Of a stretch of 64,000 nucleotides of DNA, positions 13,141 through 23,536 are shown in pieces. The stretch is from Chamaecrista fasciculata (lineage: Eukaryota > Streptophyta > Magnoliopsida > Fabales > Fabaceae). Position 1 is the first letter of the stretch. Each line of letters starts with the position of its first letter. The stretch spans positions 226,960-290,959 of the forward strand of contig QANZ01004226.1 of assembly GCA_003254925.1 (NCBI GenBank). The letters run 5' to 3'. The translations under genes and the position numbers were made by a program. Under the pieces are notes generated by a model. That model was not told where the DNA came from, did no database searches, and saw only the letters and a program-made list of their open reading frames with translations.

Positions 13141-13897
13141 AGGTAAAAGGCTTTTGTCCTATCTATTTCAAAAGATTCATATTGATTTAAAATATTAATA
13201 AGATGTTTTATTTTGGTCACAAACTATTAAATATAATTATTTTTTTTTTTCAAATTATAATGTGACAAGTCTAAAGTTATGTACTACTTTTGAAGACTAT
13301 TTTCTCTATCTCATTGTCATCGTCAACAAACAAGGTCAAATCGGATCATGAAAGTATATCGTTTATTTCATAGTCAAATAAATAAAGTTGGTCATATTTC
13401 TCTTGTTTCAAGTCTAAATACGACGAGTTCAAAGTTATGGTTACTCTTAATGAGCTTTTTTTGTCCTCAGTTGCGATCATTAGTAAATAAGGTCAGATCG
13501 GACTTAGAAGTGAGTTTGGTTGTCTCAACTAGGTAGAAAAATGACTTGTTAAAAGTAATTTATAACTCTGTCGCATTCATAAAAAGAAACAAGAGAGATA
13601 TGATCAACTTTGCTAATTTGATCGTAAAATGAGCAGTCCACTTTTGAGACATGATTTGACCTCATGTGTTGAGTGAGAGCTCTATATTCGATAGAGGAAG
13701 TACTCTTAAAAAACCATACGTAACTTTGGACTTATCATATTTTAATTTAAAATGAGAGAATTTTGATTATATTCAATAATTTGGGACAAAACTGCAATAT
13801 TTTGTCAATATTTAAGACTAATATGAATCTTTTGAAATACAAAGGACCAAAATGAACATCAAGGTATATATTTAGGACCAAAATTAGCCTTTGACCT
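13141..13897. repeat. Large foldback element with arms over 200 bp (family E)
   Basis: Reading in from each end gives nearly the same text. The left arm has AGGTAAAAGGCTTTTGTCC, then TTTCAAAAGATTCATATT, then TTTTGGTCACAAACTATT, then GACAAGTCTAAAGTTATG. The reverse complement of the right arm has AGGTCAAAGGCTAATTTTGG, then TTTCAAAAGATTCATATTAG, then TTTTGTCCCAAATTATTG, then GATAAGTCCAAAGTTACG. The interior is also partly self-complementary. It is non-coding: the 62-codon frame at 13,348 is incidental. It is probably a non-autonomous DNA transposon with long inverted repeats, sitting about 400 bp upstream of the ASCH gene. Confidence 0.65.
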
Positions 13898-14297
13898 ACT
13901 TTGAATTTAAATTTTGTTTAAAGATATTTTATCGCCTATTGAGATTTCCTAATTTGATCAATTATTAGCGTAAGCCCTAAATCTCAAAGTAGATAGACAT
14001 GTCATCATAAAAAGGAAAAAAAAAAATTATACAAGTCGAAATAGAACAAAAAAAAAAAAAGCATAGTAGGCACGGCGCAACAAGCAGTGAAAGAATAAGG
14101 TGGGCACGGCGGCGACGCGATTCGTCGTCACTCGTGTGAGCGAGATCGTCCGGTAGTCGGCGCGTGTCATCGGAGAAATCCTCTGATATATTCTCTCAAT
14201 TATCAGAGTGATCGTTTGTTTTACTGTTTGTATTGACTCCTTCTTTTAGATTTTGAAATTATCTTCACACATTCGGCACTGTCGCGTGGAAATTGCG

Positions 14298-17200
14298 ATG
14301 AGAGGTAACAACAGTTCCGGGAATTATAGGAACCCATGTTTGACTATGCATCAGCCTTGGGCTTCTCTCCTCGTTTATGGGATCAAGCGTGTCGAGGGAA
14401 GATCATGGCCTGCTCCCATCAGAGGTATTTTCTACTTTCGCAACTAATTAATTAGCTGCAATTCACGGTGAACGAAACGGTCTGTGATGTCTTCACCATA
14501 ATGTCAAGAAGCTAGGGCTAGTATTCTATCTCATTAATCGCAGTTTTGTTTGGTATTTGTTAATTACCGTAGTAATCAGTAAACAAACATTTGATCTAGA
14601 AATAAACAGCCACCCAAGTGTTCTTTCAACTTATTCATTCTTGAAAGATGCACCAAATTTCCCTGTTCTGTTGGCTGGGAAGGAAGATGATTGAAAGTGG
14701 TTTTTTCACTTATTTGTTTCAATAATTATCTTTTTTTTTTTTTTTTCTGGTTATAATAATTATCTTTTTTCTTTAATTTGTTTTTCATGAAGTCATTCTT
14801 AATGTGTAAAATCTTTTCATATTAAGGTCGTCTTTGGATTCATGCTGCCAGTAAAGTTCCAGAAGAGTCTACTATCAAAGCGATGGAGTACTTCTACAGG
14901 GAGATTTATGCAGTTAATGGAATAACTGACATTAAGTTTCCAGAGCATTATCCTGTTTCAAGGCTTTTGGGTATTCAGTTCTTCTCCCTCCGTTGTCCTT
15001 GATCTACTAACTTCCAGAATCGGGTCCTTTTCATAGTTTACTTTTACCTTAATTTAGAGTTCCTCTTTATAGTGTTGTGCTATCAATATCATGTTTCTTA
15101 TTGTGGCAGTCAGTATAGGACATTCTTTCTTTTTGACCTTTTTATTGATATTCAAATTTCAAACATGCAGACTTTGTCCCTTTTCTTTATTAATTTTTAC
15201 TTCAATAGTTTTTATTTCTAGTGATATGGTATAATGCTTTTCTGTTCTGGCCAGTGTTTAATGCTGCATAACTGTAAACTAGTAGTAGACCTGCATCTTT
15301 TCTTTTCTTCACCACCCCTTTTTCCTAATATTCTAATTTCACATTCCTTTCTGGCTACACGTCTAATGCCGATACTTTTAGGTTATTTGAGGGATGTTAT
15401 GCATGGCTGGCTTTATATTAAAAGGCTTGTCATCAATTATCATAACTTACTATACAGAGTGATGGAAACAAAATAATGGTCTCCTCTTTATTTTTCTTCA
15501 CTATTATGAAAAAGAATTCCTTATTACTCTATTAAAGGCAGTTAATTCTATATTACTTTTAGAAAAATAACAAATTCCATATTGCTTCACTAAAATTTAT
15601 AAATGATTCCTCACCTTGTATAGTATAGAACCTGAAATCTCTTTTCTCTGATTCAGGTTGTGTTGAGGTGGTTGGCTGCTTGAGACGTGAAGAGCTAGCA
15701 TCCTGGGAGATGGTCCCTGAAGGCGTAGGAAGCTGATTTATCTCAACCCTGTTAATTCAAATTTCAATAAGGTATTGGTTCATGACTAAATTAGGTCCCT
15801 TTTGTTCTCAGGTGAGGCTGGAAGCTCAAACTGATTATTGTTGGCTATGTGAACAGCCACAGGTCTGCGTCTTGTCACAGCTATTAAATTCTGATAATTG
15901 TAAGACATAAGAATTATAGGTTTGTATAGTGAAGAGGTGCTTTTTATGTCCTTTACGCAGAAGTTGTTGATTCCATTTGAGATGCGAGGATATCAAGGTG
16001 TTTATAACTTGGAAAAGAAGGTAATATGGTTTCAGAATTCCATCTTCTTCCTAGTGTTTCTTTCAAGCAAATGCTGACTTTTCTTACTTATCTAAGATAT
16101 TTGAAGCTGCACTTAGAGGTCTGTCTCCAGTTGCAAGTCCATTTCCAGTGGAATTTCCACTTCCAAATCCGCAAGATCCATTTTCCTTGCAGCCAGGTTG
16201 TATCTCTGTGTCTTCTAATTTGAAAGCATCATCTGAAGTCGACCGATCATCAAGCCTGAGTCTGGCCATATCTGGTGCACGAGCAGCAGCTACACAGTTC
16301 TCAAAGAGGGGTCAGAATCCCCAAAATACTGCCCTGAACAATACATATGATAAAGTAAATAATAGTTATGAGGGGGCAGAAACTGTAAAATCTTATAATT
16401 TACGATCGTCCGGCAGATCTGTGGAAAAAGATAAAACTTTATCTACTAACCTCAATGAGATATTTGATGATGGGGCTTCAGCATCTCACCATGAAGATAA
16501 AAGCAGCTATAACATGTATGATCGGAGTCAGCCCATTCAACATCCAACTAAGGTTTGCTACCTCCTATCCTCGGTAATTGTTTCTTTTGTCCTTTTTTCT
16601 GAAAATTTCTGTCTAATTAATGAGGGAACTGAGCAGAGGTCTTTGGCATCAAAGAATGAGGAGAAAAGCAGCGATGACAAGTACGAGGGAAGCGGTACGC
16701 ACAGACGATCTTCTGGCGCAGTTGTGAGTCAGAATATCCAGACTTCATCTAAGGTGCACACTCATCTCTGTACAACTGATGTTATATTATATATTTTAGG
16801 TCATTCTCTGTAGAGAACTTGGCTTTGTAATTTAGTTATATCACTAAAGTATAAATACAGTGGAAATTTTGTGAAAAGAGAAGAAACTATCAGGTGGCTT
16901 AGTATTAATTACATACATTGTTATTCCTTTCCTTCCCCGATAAAGAGGCAGCTCTCAAAATTATGTCCAATGTTGACATCATGGCTTTATAGCTTATTAA
17001 GTTTTGGTTTCTCCATTCAACATAATGAGCTTGATTCCGACCTTAGACCAGGCTGTTTAATTTTCAATTTTATTAGGTATTACTTATATTGAAAAATAAG
17101 GCCAGCTTTTAAAATCTCTGTTGATGAAAGCGGTGGCTTTGTTCTAGCTCTATTGAAGTTAAAACCCATCTAAAGTTGGATCTCTGTTTTTTTTTTTTTA

Positions 17201-17442
17201 AATTTTTATTATTTATTATTTTTTTTTTAATATGTGAAGATAGATGTTTCAGCAGGCAGCACTTTCATCCTCTGCTTTTTGCGTGAAATTGTATCACAAG
17301 AATATTATCTCATCACTTTCCTGAATTACCGTCTCTGCATACTTTTTTATATAAAATGATATGCCGCTAAGAAATTAAGGATGATAGATTTATTTGCCGT
17401 AATGCTGACTGGGACGTTATTAGATTTTTGCTGCAGCAGTGA
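14298..17442 (+). CDS. ASCH-domain protein (RNA-binding-like, TRIP4-related N-terminal domain)
   Basis: Plus-strand exons are 14,298-14,424, 14,827-14,970, 15,657-15,724, 15,812-15,862, 15,961-16,020, 16,097-16,552, 16,637-16,753 and a proposed terminal exon at 17,437-17,442 (about 342 aa). The start is the first ATG of the frame (MRGNNSSG). Residues about 12-140 form an ASCH (PUA-like beta-barrel) domain: LTMHQPWASLLVYGIKRVEG, then RLWIHAASK, HYPVSRLLG and WLCEQPQ. ASCH domains are thought to bind RNA and occur in the coactivator TRIP4/ASC-1 and a plant-specific group. The rest is Ser/Asn-rich, low-complexity and probably disordered. The 3' end is uncertain: reading on past 16,753 adds 20 codons to 16,813, and alternative acceptors near 17,252 would give another tail. 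No C2HC5 zinc finger was seen, so this is not a full TRIP4 orthologue. Confidence 0.8.
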
Positions 17443-17618
17443 GAAGCCTGAAGCCTTGAATCTTGATCGTGGGACTGAACGTGTAACGTAGTGATAGATG
17501 TACATTAGAGCCTGAAAACAAGCTTGGAGGTGGATAATTTCAATTTCTGTCAGTGTAATGTAATTATAATTTAGAAGCTTGTTTATCTGTTTAGTTAATC
17601 AATGCATCTTAGATTTTA

Positions 17619-17665
17619 GGTTAAAGTGCAAATTTGGTCTCATATCTTATGCTCAGTTTCCAATA
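17619..17665. repeat. Single-end fragment of foldback family A
   Basis: AGGTTAAAGTGCAAATTTGG followed by TCTCATATCTTATGCTCAG matches the terminus of the element at 11,604-12,012. No matching opposite end was found nearby, so this is a truncated remnant in the 3' flank of the ASCH gene. Confidence 0.5.
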
Positions 17666-17952
17666 AATGCATGTATTTTGTTTAACGGATTAAGTGAGAA
17701 ATTATTATTGATATATATAATAATTTTACTCTGAGTGCATATAATGAGGATGAGTTGGATTGGCATTGATTTTTTAGTAAATTGGAAAGTGGAATAGAAT
17801 TTATTTATGTTTACAAAAGAATCAAAAGTAGTGAGTGAATAGTTGAATCACAAAGATATGAATGTCATAAAATAATAAGAGAAAAGCTGAGAGCAGAGGG
17901 CGGCATCTTTGGTGGGATAGTTTTCATTGATCTAGTTGACTTTGGATAGTCC

Positions 17953-17960
17953 CATGCATG
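17953..17960 (+). promoter_or_regulatory. RY-type CATGCATG motif upstream of the small peptide gene
   Basis: The octamer CATGCATG lies about 95 bp before the ATG at 18,055 and about 32 bp before a TATA box. RY motifs bind B3-domain regulators in seed-expressed plant promoters. A single copy is only suggestive. Confidence 0.3.
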
Positions 17961-17991
17961 TGAGCCAACTAACCCAACAAGAATAATAGGA

Positions 17992-18000
17992 TATAAATAA
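17992..18000 (+). promoter_or_regulatory. Candidate TATA box of the small peptide gene
   Basis: TATAAATAA is placed 55 bp upstream of the ATG at 18,055. Transcription would start near 18,020-18,030 and leave a short 5' leader. This supports the small open frame downstream being a real gene. Confidence 0.45.
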
Positions 18001-18054
18001 ACAGACGTGTGTAAGTAATAATGCATAAGTGCAAGGAATCGAAAACACAAGATA

Positions 18055-18354
18055 ATGGGTATACGAAGTGAATGTGAATATGGACATTCGTTTACATATA
18101 CATACAGTCTGTGTTTGGTGTTGGTAATCAACGTCTTCCTCGTTTCACATTTGGCTCGTTTCAGCAGTGCCAACAATATTGAAGTTGAAGTTGATGGTGA
18201 TGCTGGTAATTACAAGCTAGTAGAAAAGCGTGGGTTGAGGGATAATAAGGTTCATCACACAAGAGTCTCCAGAATCGTACCACCACCACCACCTCCTATT
18301 CTTAACCTTCCCGATCCTCCTCCCTTACTGAGATCTGATCACCTTATTAATTAA
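18055..18354 (+). CDS. Candidate small secreted proline-rich peptide precursor, 99 aa
   Basis: This is a single-exon frame with its own TATA box. Residues about 14-40 hold a hydrophobic stretch (YSLCLVLVINVFLVSHLARF) ending in small residues (SSA), which looks like a signal peptide with a longish charged/polar N-region. The mature part is acidic then basic (VEVDGDAG, KRGLRDNK, HHTRVSR). It ends in a Pro-rich tail (PPPPPPILNLPDPPP, then LLRSDHLIN). No Cys pairs follow the signal, so it is not a defensin or LTP type. The tail does not match the CLE, CEP, PSY, CIF or PIP peptide consensus as I know them. The layout suits a processed signalling peptide precursor or a cell-wall-like peptide, but the family is not recognised and coding status is unproven. 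Confidence 0.45.
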   Translation: MGIRSECEYGHSFTYTYSLCLVLVINVFLVSHLARFSSANNIEVEVDGDAGNYKLVEKRGLRDNKVHHTRVSRIVPPPPPPILNLPDPPPLLRSDHLIN

Positions 18355-19968
18355 ATTAGTTATATCTATCCTCATTCAAACTTTCAACATTTAATAATTC
18401 CTGTGTGTATTTTCTCTTTCTTCTTGATCTCATCAATTCCAATGTGTGTCCAGTCCAGGTTCTCTCTTGGAATTTCCTTATCAATATCATGTTATGATGC
18501 TAGTCAATAATTAAATCGATCCAGGTTAGCTAGCCAGTTATATTGTTTGAGCCGTTCAAATCTGAGCTTCAATTTGCGTATATGAATATTGCTTATTAAG
18601 TACTTTTCTACATAATTTAGCAGCAATATTTGCAGCTTGAATAATTTTTAATTTGTTGGCCTTCAACCCTTGTTGGTGCATTATCAGTTGTTTTAGATAG
18701 TAATTAAATGGGGACACTTTTATATATATGGCTAGACGTTAAAAATATCATTCCCTTGTAATTTGAAAAGGCCACGGCCTATCGCAGTTTACAAAAGGAA
18801 GAAGAGAATTAAGGAACAACATATACCAAGTTTGCTGAGGAACTCCTCAATTCTCGATGTTACCATAGTGAATTAGACAATTAGTGATAGATATATAGAG
18901 TTGGAAATATTGGCTTCATCTGTTATTGTGTAATATAAATAGATTAATGTCTCCCTCCGGCTGCATTAATATTCAATGATGTGCGGTACGGTGACAGTAC
19001 TCGTTTTCAAGTTGATTTCCTTAAAGCAAACACACAAGATAAAGACGCCAAAATTTCAAACGGTTTCGGAAAATAATAAAATATAACAAATTAATTAACA
19101 AATTAAAATAGGTTCAACTACGTACATACCCTTCTCACTTGAATTGGCTACCTGTAAGCTGTAATTTGTCTTCTTATCAATGTGATATGCACTTATCATG
19201 TGGAGAAAATCCAGCTATTTTTAGTTAAAACTTAAACGGATCACCTTTTGAGTTAGCTAGGGTTCGCATTATATATGATCATTTGAATTTACTTAAATAA
19301 TTACCATCTATATTCTTGCATTAGTAATTATTGACTAAATCATCGAAATTTTTTTGTGGAGTTCCAATCCTATCTTGTTTTTTGCTGGTCAATTTACCGT
19401 AAAGATTATAGAGGAATAGATTAGCAGTATTCGGGGGTTATATATATATATTTAAATATATTATAAAAATATCCGGCTTCATGTATAATTTGAGGAAAAT
19501 TAAACATATATAACATATTTGTTAAGCGGTGACTTTGACTTTTTTTTTTGAAGGGGGAAGCGAAGAACACAAAAATAAAACTGGGAAATGGAAAGATTGT
19601 GTTTGCGTAGTTAAGAAAGTGTTTAATAATCGGCACAAAGCAAGGAGTTATTGTAACACTTAGCTTGAGCTCCATCGAATTCGCCTACACAAGATAGTCA
19701 TGACTCATAACTTCCCTCTATCTATCTCCGTCATTTCCTTAATTCTCTGCCTTTATTTTTTCCCAAAGAAACTCCGATCCGCTTAAAGAAATACAATCTT
19801 TCTACACTACTTTAATTTAGTGCCCCATTTATTGTGCACCCAATTTTTCTCCCAGCTGTCATAAACTCTTATTACCTTGGTTTAGATGTGTTGACTTTGA
19901 AGAATGATATATATGGGTCCATTTGAATTGTGTGTCGTTGATCAAGCTTAGGTAGGCATGTTGAATAG
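18355..19968. other. Intergenic DNA, no gene seen
   Basis: AT-rich spacer between the small peptide gene and the AHL locus. Only short incidental frames were seen (for example 19,421-19,675 minus, 84 codons, composition-driven). No repeats or RNA genes were recognised. Confidence 0.55.
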
Positions 19969-20218
19969 GAACGTATACACACACATCATCAATAATTTTG
20001 TACTAGTTGCATCGTTGTCAAGGTGTTGGGCTGTAAAGTAATATGAACGTATATAATAGAGAATAGGATGGAATAGATAGATAGGGAAATGAGAAAGTAC
20101 TACATTGAATGGTGAAAGTGCGATATTATAAGTAGAAGCAGTAGTAGGTAAGTGGCGCAATGACGTCGGATATGTCATTTTTGTCGGGACGCGAGCAAGT
20201 ACATACGTGGTGTCCACA

Positions 20219-20228
20219 CTATAAATAT
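20219..20228 (+). promoter_or_regulatory. Candidate TATA box of the AHL gene
   Basis: CTATAAATAT lies about 80 bp upstream of the ATG at 20,301, a plausible spacing for a short 5' UTR. The same box appears mirrored at 23,277-23,286 in the inverted copy. Confidence 0.45.
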
Positions 20229-20300
20229 ATATATAAAGTATAAACATTAAACAACACTTTGCTAATTCCCATTCTTTCTTCCAAATTGTCCCAAGTAATT

Positions 20301-21032
20301 ATGGCGAACCGGTGGTGGAGCGAGTCGGTGGGAGTAGAGAAATCATCGGATGCGGGCGTGTGCATGAATGTTAATGATGAGGCTACTGCAAGAAGAAAGA
20401 ATATTAGTGAAGAAGAAGAGAAAGGAGAGAACAGTACGGGTGAGCCCAAAGAAGGAGCCATAGTGATGGAAGTAGTGAGTAGTAGGCGTAGGCCCAGGGG
20501 CCGACCACCGGGCTCAAAGAACAAGCCCAAGCCTCCCATATTCGTGGCCCGGGATACTCCCAACGCGCTTCGAAGCCACGTCATCGAGATTGCCACCGGC
20601 GCCGACATTGCCGATTCCTTGTTTGGCTTCGCCACGAGGCGTCAGAGAGGCGTCTGTGTCCTCAGCGCCTCCGGCTCCGTCACCAACCTCACACTCCGCC
20701 ACCGCGGCGCCGTCGTGTCGCTTCACGGCCGATTTGATATACTGTCGTTGACGGGGTCGTTTATGCCGGTAGGAGCGGAGGCAGGGCCCATGGGCCTGAC
20801 GGTGTACGTGGGGGGAGGGCAAGGGCAGGTGGTGGGAGGAGGAGTGGTGGGCCCGCTCGTGGCGTCAGGGCCCGTCATGGTCATGGCAGCTACGTTTTGT
20901 GATGCCACGTATGAGAGGTTGCCGCCTGTTGTGGAGGAAGACGGCGGCGGCGGAGGGCAGCAAAGTCATCATCATGAGATGGGCTTTGATGGACATGGTC
21001 AAGCGAGGGCACCCTATAATAATTATAACTGA
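20301..21032 (+). CDS. AT-hook motif nuclear-localized (AHL) protein, intronless clade A type
   Basis: This is a DNA-binding nuclear architectural/transcription factor of the AHL family, 243 aa, in a single exon as is usual for clade A AHLs. The start is the ATG at 20,301 (MANRWWSE). A type I AT-hook (RRPRGRPPGSKNKPKPP) sits near residues 60-80; its RGRP core inserts in the minor groove of AT-rich DNA. The PPC/DUF296 domain follows: ALRSHVIEI, then RQRGVCVLSASGSVTNLTL, GRFDILSLTGSF, and the Gly-rich GGGQGQVVGGGVVGPL, ending ATFCDATYERLP. PPC domains mediate AHL trimerisation and partner binding. The C-terminus is Gly/His/Gln-rich and low in complexity. The coding region is GC-rich against AT-rich flanks. 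The whole locus is mirrored at 22,473-23,204. A paralogue of the other clade lies at 48,352-53,514. Confidence 0.9.
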   Translation: MANRWWSESVGVEKSSDAGVCMNVNDEATARRKNISEEEEKGENSTGEPKEGAIVMEVVSSRRRPRGRPPGSKNKPKPPIFVARDTPNALRSHVIEIATGADIADSLFGFATRRQRGVCVLSASGSVTNLTLRHRGAVVSLHGRFDILSLTGSFMPVGAEAGPMGLTVYVGGGQGQVVGGGVVGPLVASGPVMVMAATFCDATYERLPPVVEEDGGGGGQQSHHHEMGFDGHGQARAPYNNYN

Positions 21033-21727
21033 ATTAGTAGCTATAGCTAGCTAGCTAGTTAGTTAGTTGTTATAACAAACTAAGAGTGGAAGCTATATAT
21101 AATTATATATTGCTATTGCAGCAGTAGTGAGTCACCAAATCATTCACACCTTATTATTCTCCTTCTTCAACTATATATATGCCTACTCACAACATTCACT
21201 ACGTTACTCAATTACATGTTAATTATAGATTTACATATATATTAATGGTCTTTTCTTCATCTTCATCAATTTGTTGTTCCTCTTTTTTTCAGTTTTCTCC
21301 TATATATATGCACATTGTAAATAATTAATTAGACGGACTGGTGTCCTAAGCCCACTACATACATTTTCCTGCAATTCATTCCTGCTCTATATAATTCCCA
21401 AACGTAACTGTCTGACATAGACTCAAAATTAAATAACCAAAATAGTCACAGAATTCGTCAGGCTGCTGTAACTATATATGATATGAGTTTAAGTTTAACA
21501 GTAATATATTTTTTCTTCTTTTCAGTTAAATATCTTTCTTATTTTCCTCATACATGCATGATATTATTCGTATCTATCATCAAAGCTGGCTGCATATATA
21601 GAAGATAATTTTCTAGTTTTAATTAGGTGTTACCACCCCATGTAATGATTACTGATCGATTCATACTATGATGCCTAATTATGCCCCCAAATATGCCCCC
21701 AGAAAGTGACTTGGTTATTAATTAATA

Positions 21728-21777
21728 CCTTTATATATATATATATATATAAATATGCCCCCAGAAAGTGACTTGGT
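21728..21777. repeat. Junction of the inverted repeat: TA run plus a third copy of the arm end
   Basis: The 50-bp non-paired centre has a (TA)n run, then the start of a direct repeat of the left-arm end. The segment at 21,689-21,727 recurs at 21,751-21,789. Together with the start of the right arm this makes a second, perfect 66-bp palindrome at 21,751-21,816. Confidence 0.85.
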
Positions 21778-23536
21778 TATTAATTAATAACCAAGTCACT
21801 TTCTGGGGGCATATTTGGGGGCATAATTAGGCATCATAGTATGAATCGATCAGTAATCATTACATGGGGTGGTAACACCTAATTAAAACTAGAAAATTAT
21901 CTTCTATATATGCAGCCAGCTTTGATGATAGATACGAATAATATCATGCATGTATGAGGAAAATAAGAAAGATATTTAACTGAAAAGAAGAAAAAATATA
22001 TTACTGTTAAACTTAAACTCATATCATATATAGTTACAGCAGCCTGACGAATTCTGTGACTATTTTGGTTATTTAATTTTGAGTCTATGTCAGACAGTTA
22101 CGTTTGGGAATTATATAGAGCAGGAATGAATTGCAGGAAAATGTATGTAGTGGGCTTAGGACACCAGTCCGTCTAATTAATTATTTACAATGTGCATATA
22201 TATAGGAGAAAACTGAAAAAAAGAGGAACAACAAATTGATGAAGATGAAGAAAAGACCATTAATATATATGTAAATCTATAATTAACATGTAATTGAGTA
22301 ACGTAGTGAATGTTGTGAGTAGGCATATATATAGTTGAAGAAGGAGAATAATAAGGTGTGAATGATTTGGTGACTCACTACTGCTGCAATAGCAATATAT
22401 AATTATATATAGCTTCCACTCTTAGTTTGTTATAACAACTAACTAACTAGCTAGCTAGCTATAGCTACTAATTCAGTTATAATTATTATAGGGTGCCCTC
22501 GCTTGACCATGTCCATCAAAGCCCATCTCATGATGATGACTTTGCTGCCCTCCGCCGCCGCCGTCTTCCTCCACAACAGGCGGCAACCTCTCATACGTGG
22601 CATCACAAAACGTAGCTGCCATGACCATGACGGGCCCTGACGCCACGAGCGGGCCCACCACTCCTCCTCCCACCACCTGCCCTTGCCCTCCCCCCACGTA
22701 CACCGTCAGGCCCATGGGCCCTGCCTCCGCTCCTACCGGCATAAACGACCCCGTCAACGACAGTATATCAAATCGGCCGTGAAGCGACACGACGGCGCCG
22801 CGGTGGCGGAGTGTGAGGTTGGTGACGGAGCCGGAGGCGCTGAGGACACAGACGCCTCTCTGACGCCTCGTGGCGAAGCCAAACAAGGAATCGGCAATGT
22901 CGGCGCCGGTGGCAATCTCGATGACGTGGCTTCGAAGCGCGTTGGGAGTATCCCGGGCCACGAATATGGGAGGCTTGGGCTTGTTCTTTGAGCCCGGTGG
23001 TCGGCCCCTGGGCCTACGCCTACTACTCACTACTTCCATCACTATGGCTCCTTCTTTGGGCTCACCCGTACTGTTCTCTCCTTTCTCTTCTTCTTCACTA
23101 ATATTCTTTCTTCTTGCAGTAGCCTCATCATTAACATTCATGCACACGCCCGCATCCGATGATTTCTCTACTCCCACCGACTCGCTCCACCACCGGTTCG
23201 CCATAATTACTTGGGACAATTTGGAAGAAAGAATGGGAATTAGCAAAGTGTTGTTTAATGTTTATACTTTATATATATATTTATAGTGTGGACACCACGT
23301 ATGTACTTGCTCGCGTCCCGACAAAAATGACATATCCGACGTCATTGCGCCACTTACCTACTACTGCTTCTACTTATAATATCGCACTTTCACCATTCAA
23401 TGTAGTACTTTCTCATTTCCCTATCTATCTATTCCATCCTATTCTCTATTATATACGTTCATATTACTTTACAGCCCAACACCTTGACAACGATGCAACT
23501 AGTACAAAATTATTGATGATGTGTGTGTATACGTTC
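21778..23536 (-). repeat. Right arm of the inverted repeat, ending exactly at the gap
   Basis: Reverse complement of 19,969-21,727 with no mismatch found in the parts checked. It terminates on the last called base before the run of N, so its true end is unknown. Confidence 0.9.
22473..23204 (-). CDS. Inverted, identical copy of the AHL gene (probable assembly duplicate)
   Basis: The predicted 243-aa protein is identical to that of 20,301-21,032, with the same AT-hook and PPC motifs and identical flanks. If the palindrome is real, this is a very recent duplicate. If it is an assembly artefact, the genome has one AHL gene here and this entry should be dropped. Confidence 0.5.
   Translation of the reverse strand: MANRWWSESVGVEKSSDAGVCMNVNDEATARRKNISEEEEKGENSTGEPKEGAIVMEVVSSRRRPRGRPPGSKNKPKPPIFVARDTPNALRSHVIEIATGADIADSLFGFATRRQRGVCVLSASGSVTNLTLRHRGAVVSLHGRFDILSLTGSFMPVGAEAGPMGLTVYVGGGQGQVVGGGVVGPLVASGPVMVMAATFCDATYERLPPVVEEDGGGGGQQSHHHEMGFDGHGQARAPYNNYN

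Larger units (their letters stand above)
19969..21727 (+). repeat. Left arm of a 1.76-kb inverted repeat carrying the AHL gene
   Basis: Every stretch I compared is the exact reverse complement of 21,778-23,536 (position x pairs with 43,505 minus x). This includes the AHL coding region, its flanks and the outermost bases at 19,969 / 23,536. The pairing breaks at 21,728. It is unlikely to be real biology; see findings. Confidence 0.9.

Noticed and set aside
22597..23286. Plus-strand frames of 61-138 codons over the inverted AHL copy, and their mirror images at 20,514-20,908
   Set aside because: They are antisense shadows of the GC-rich AHL coding sequence, with no domain of their own.
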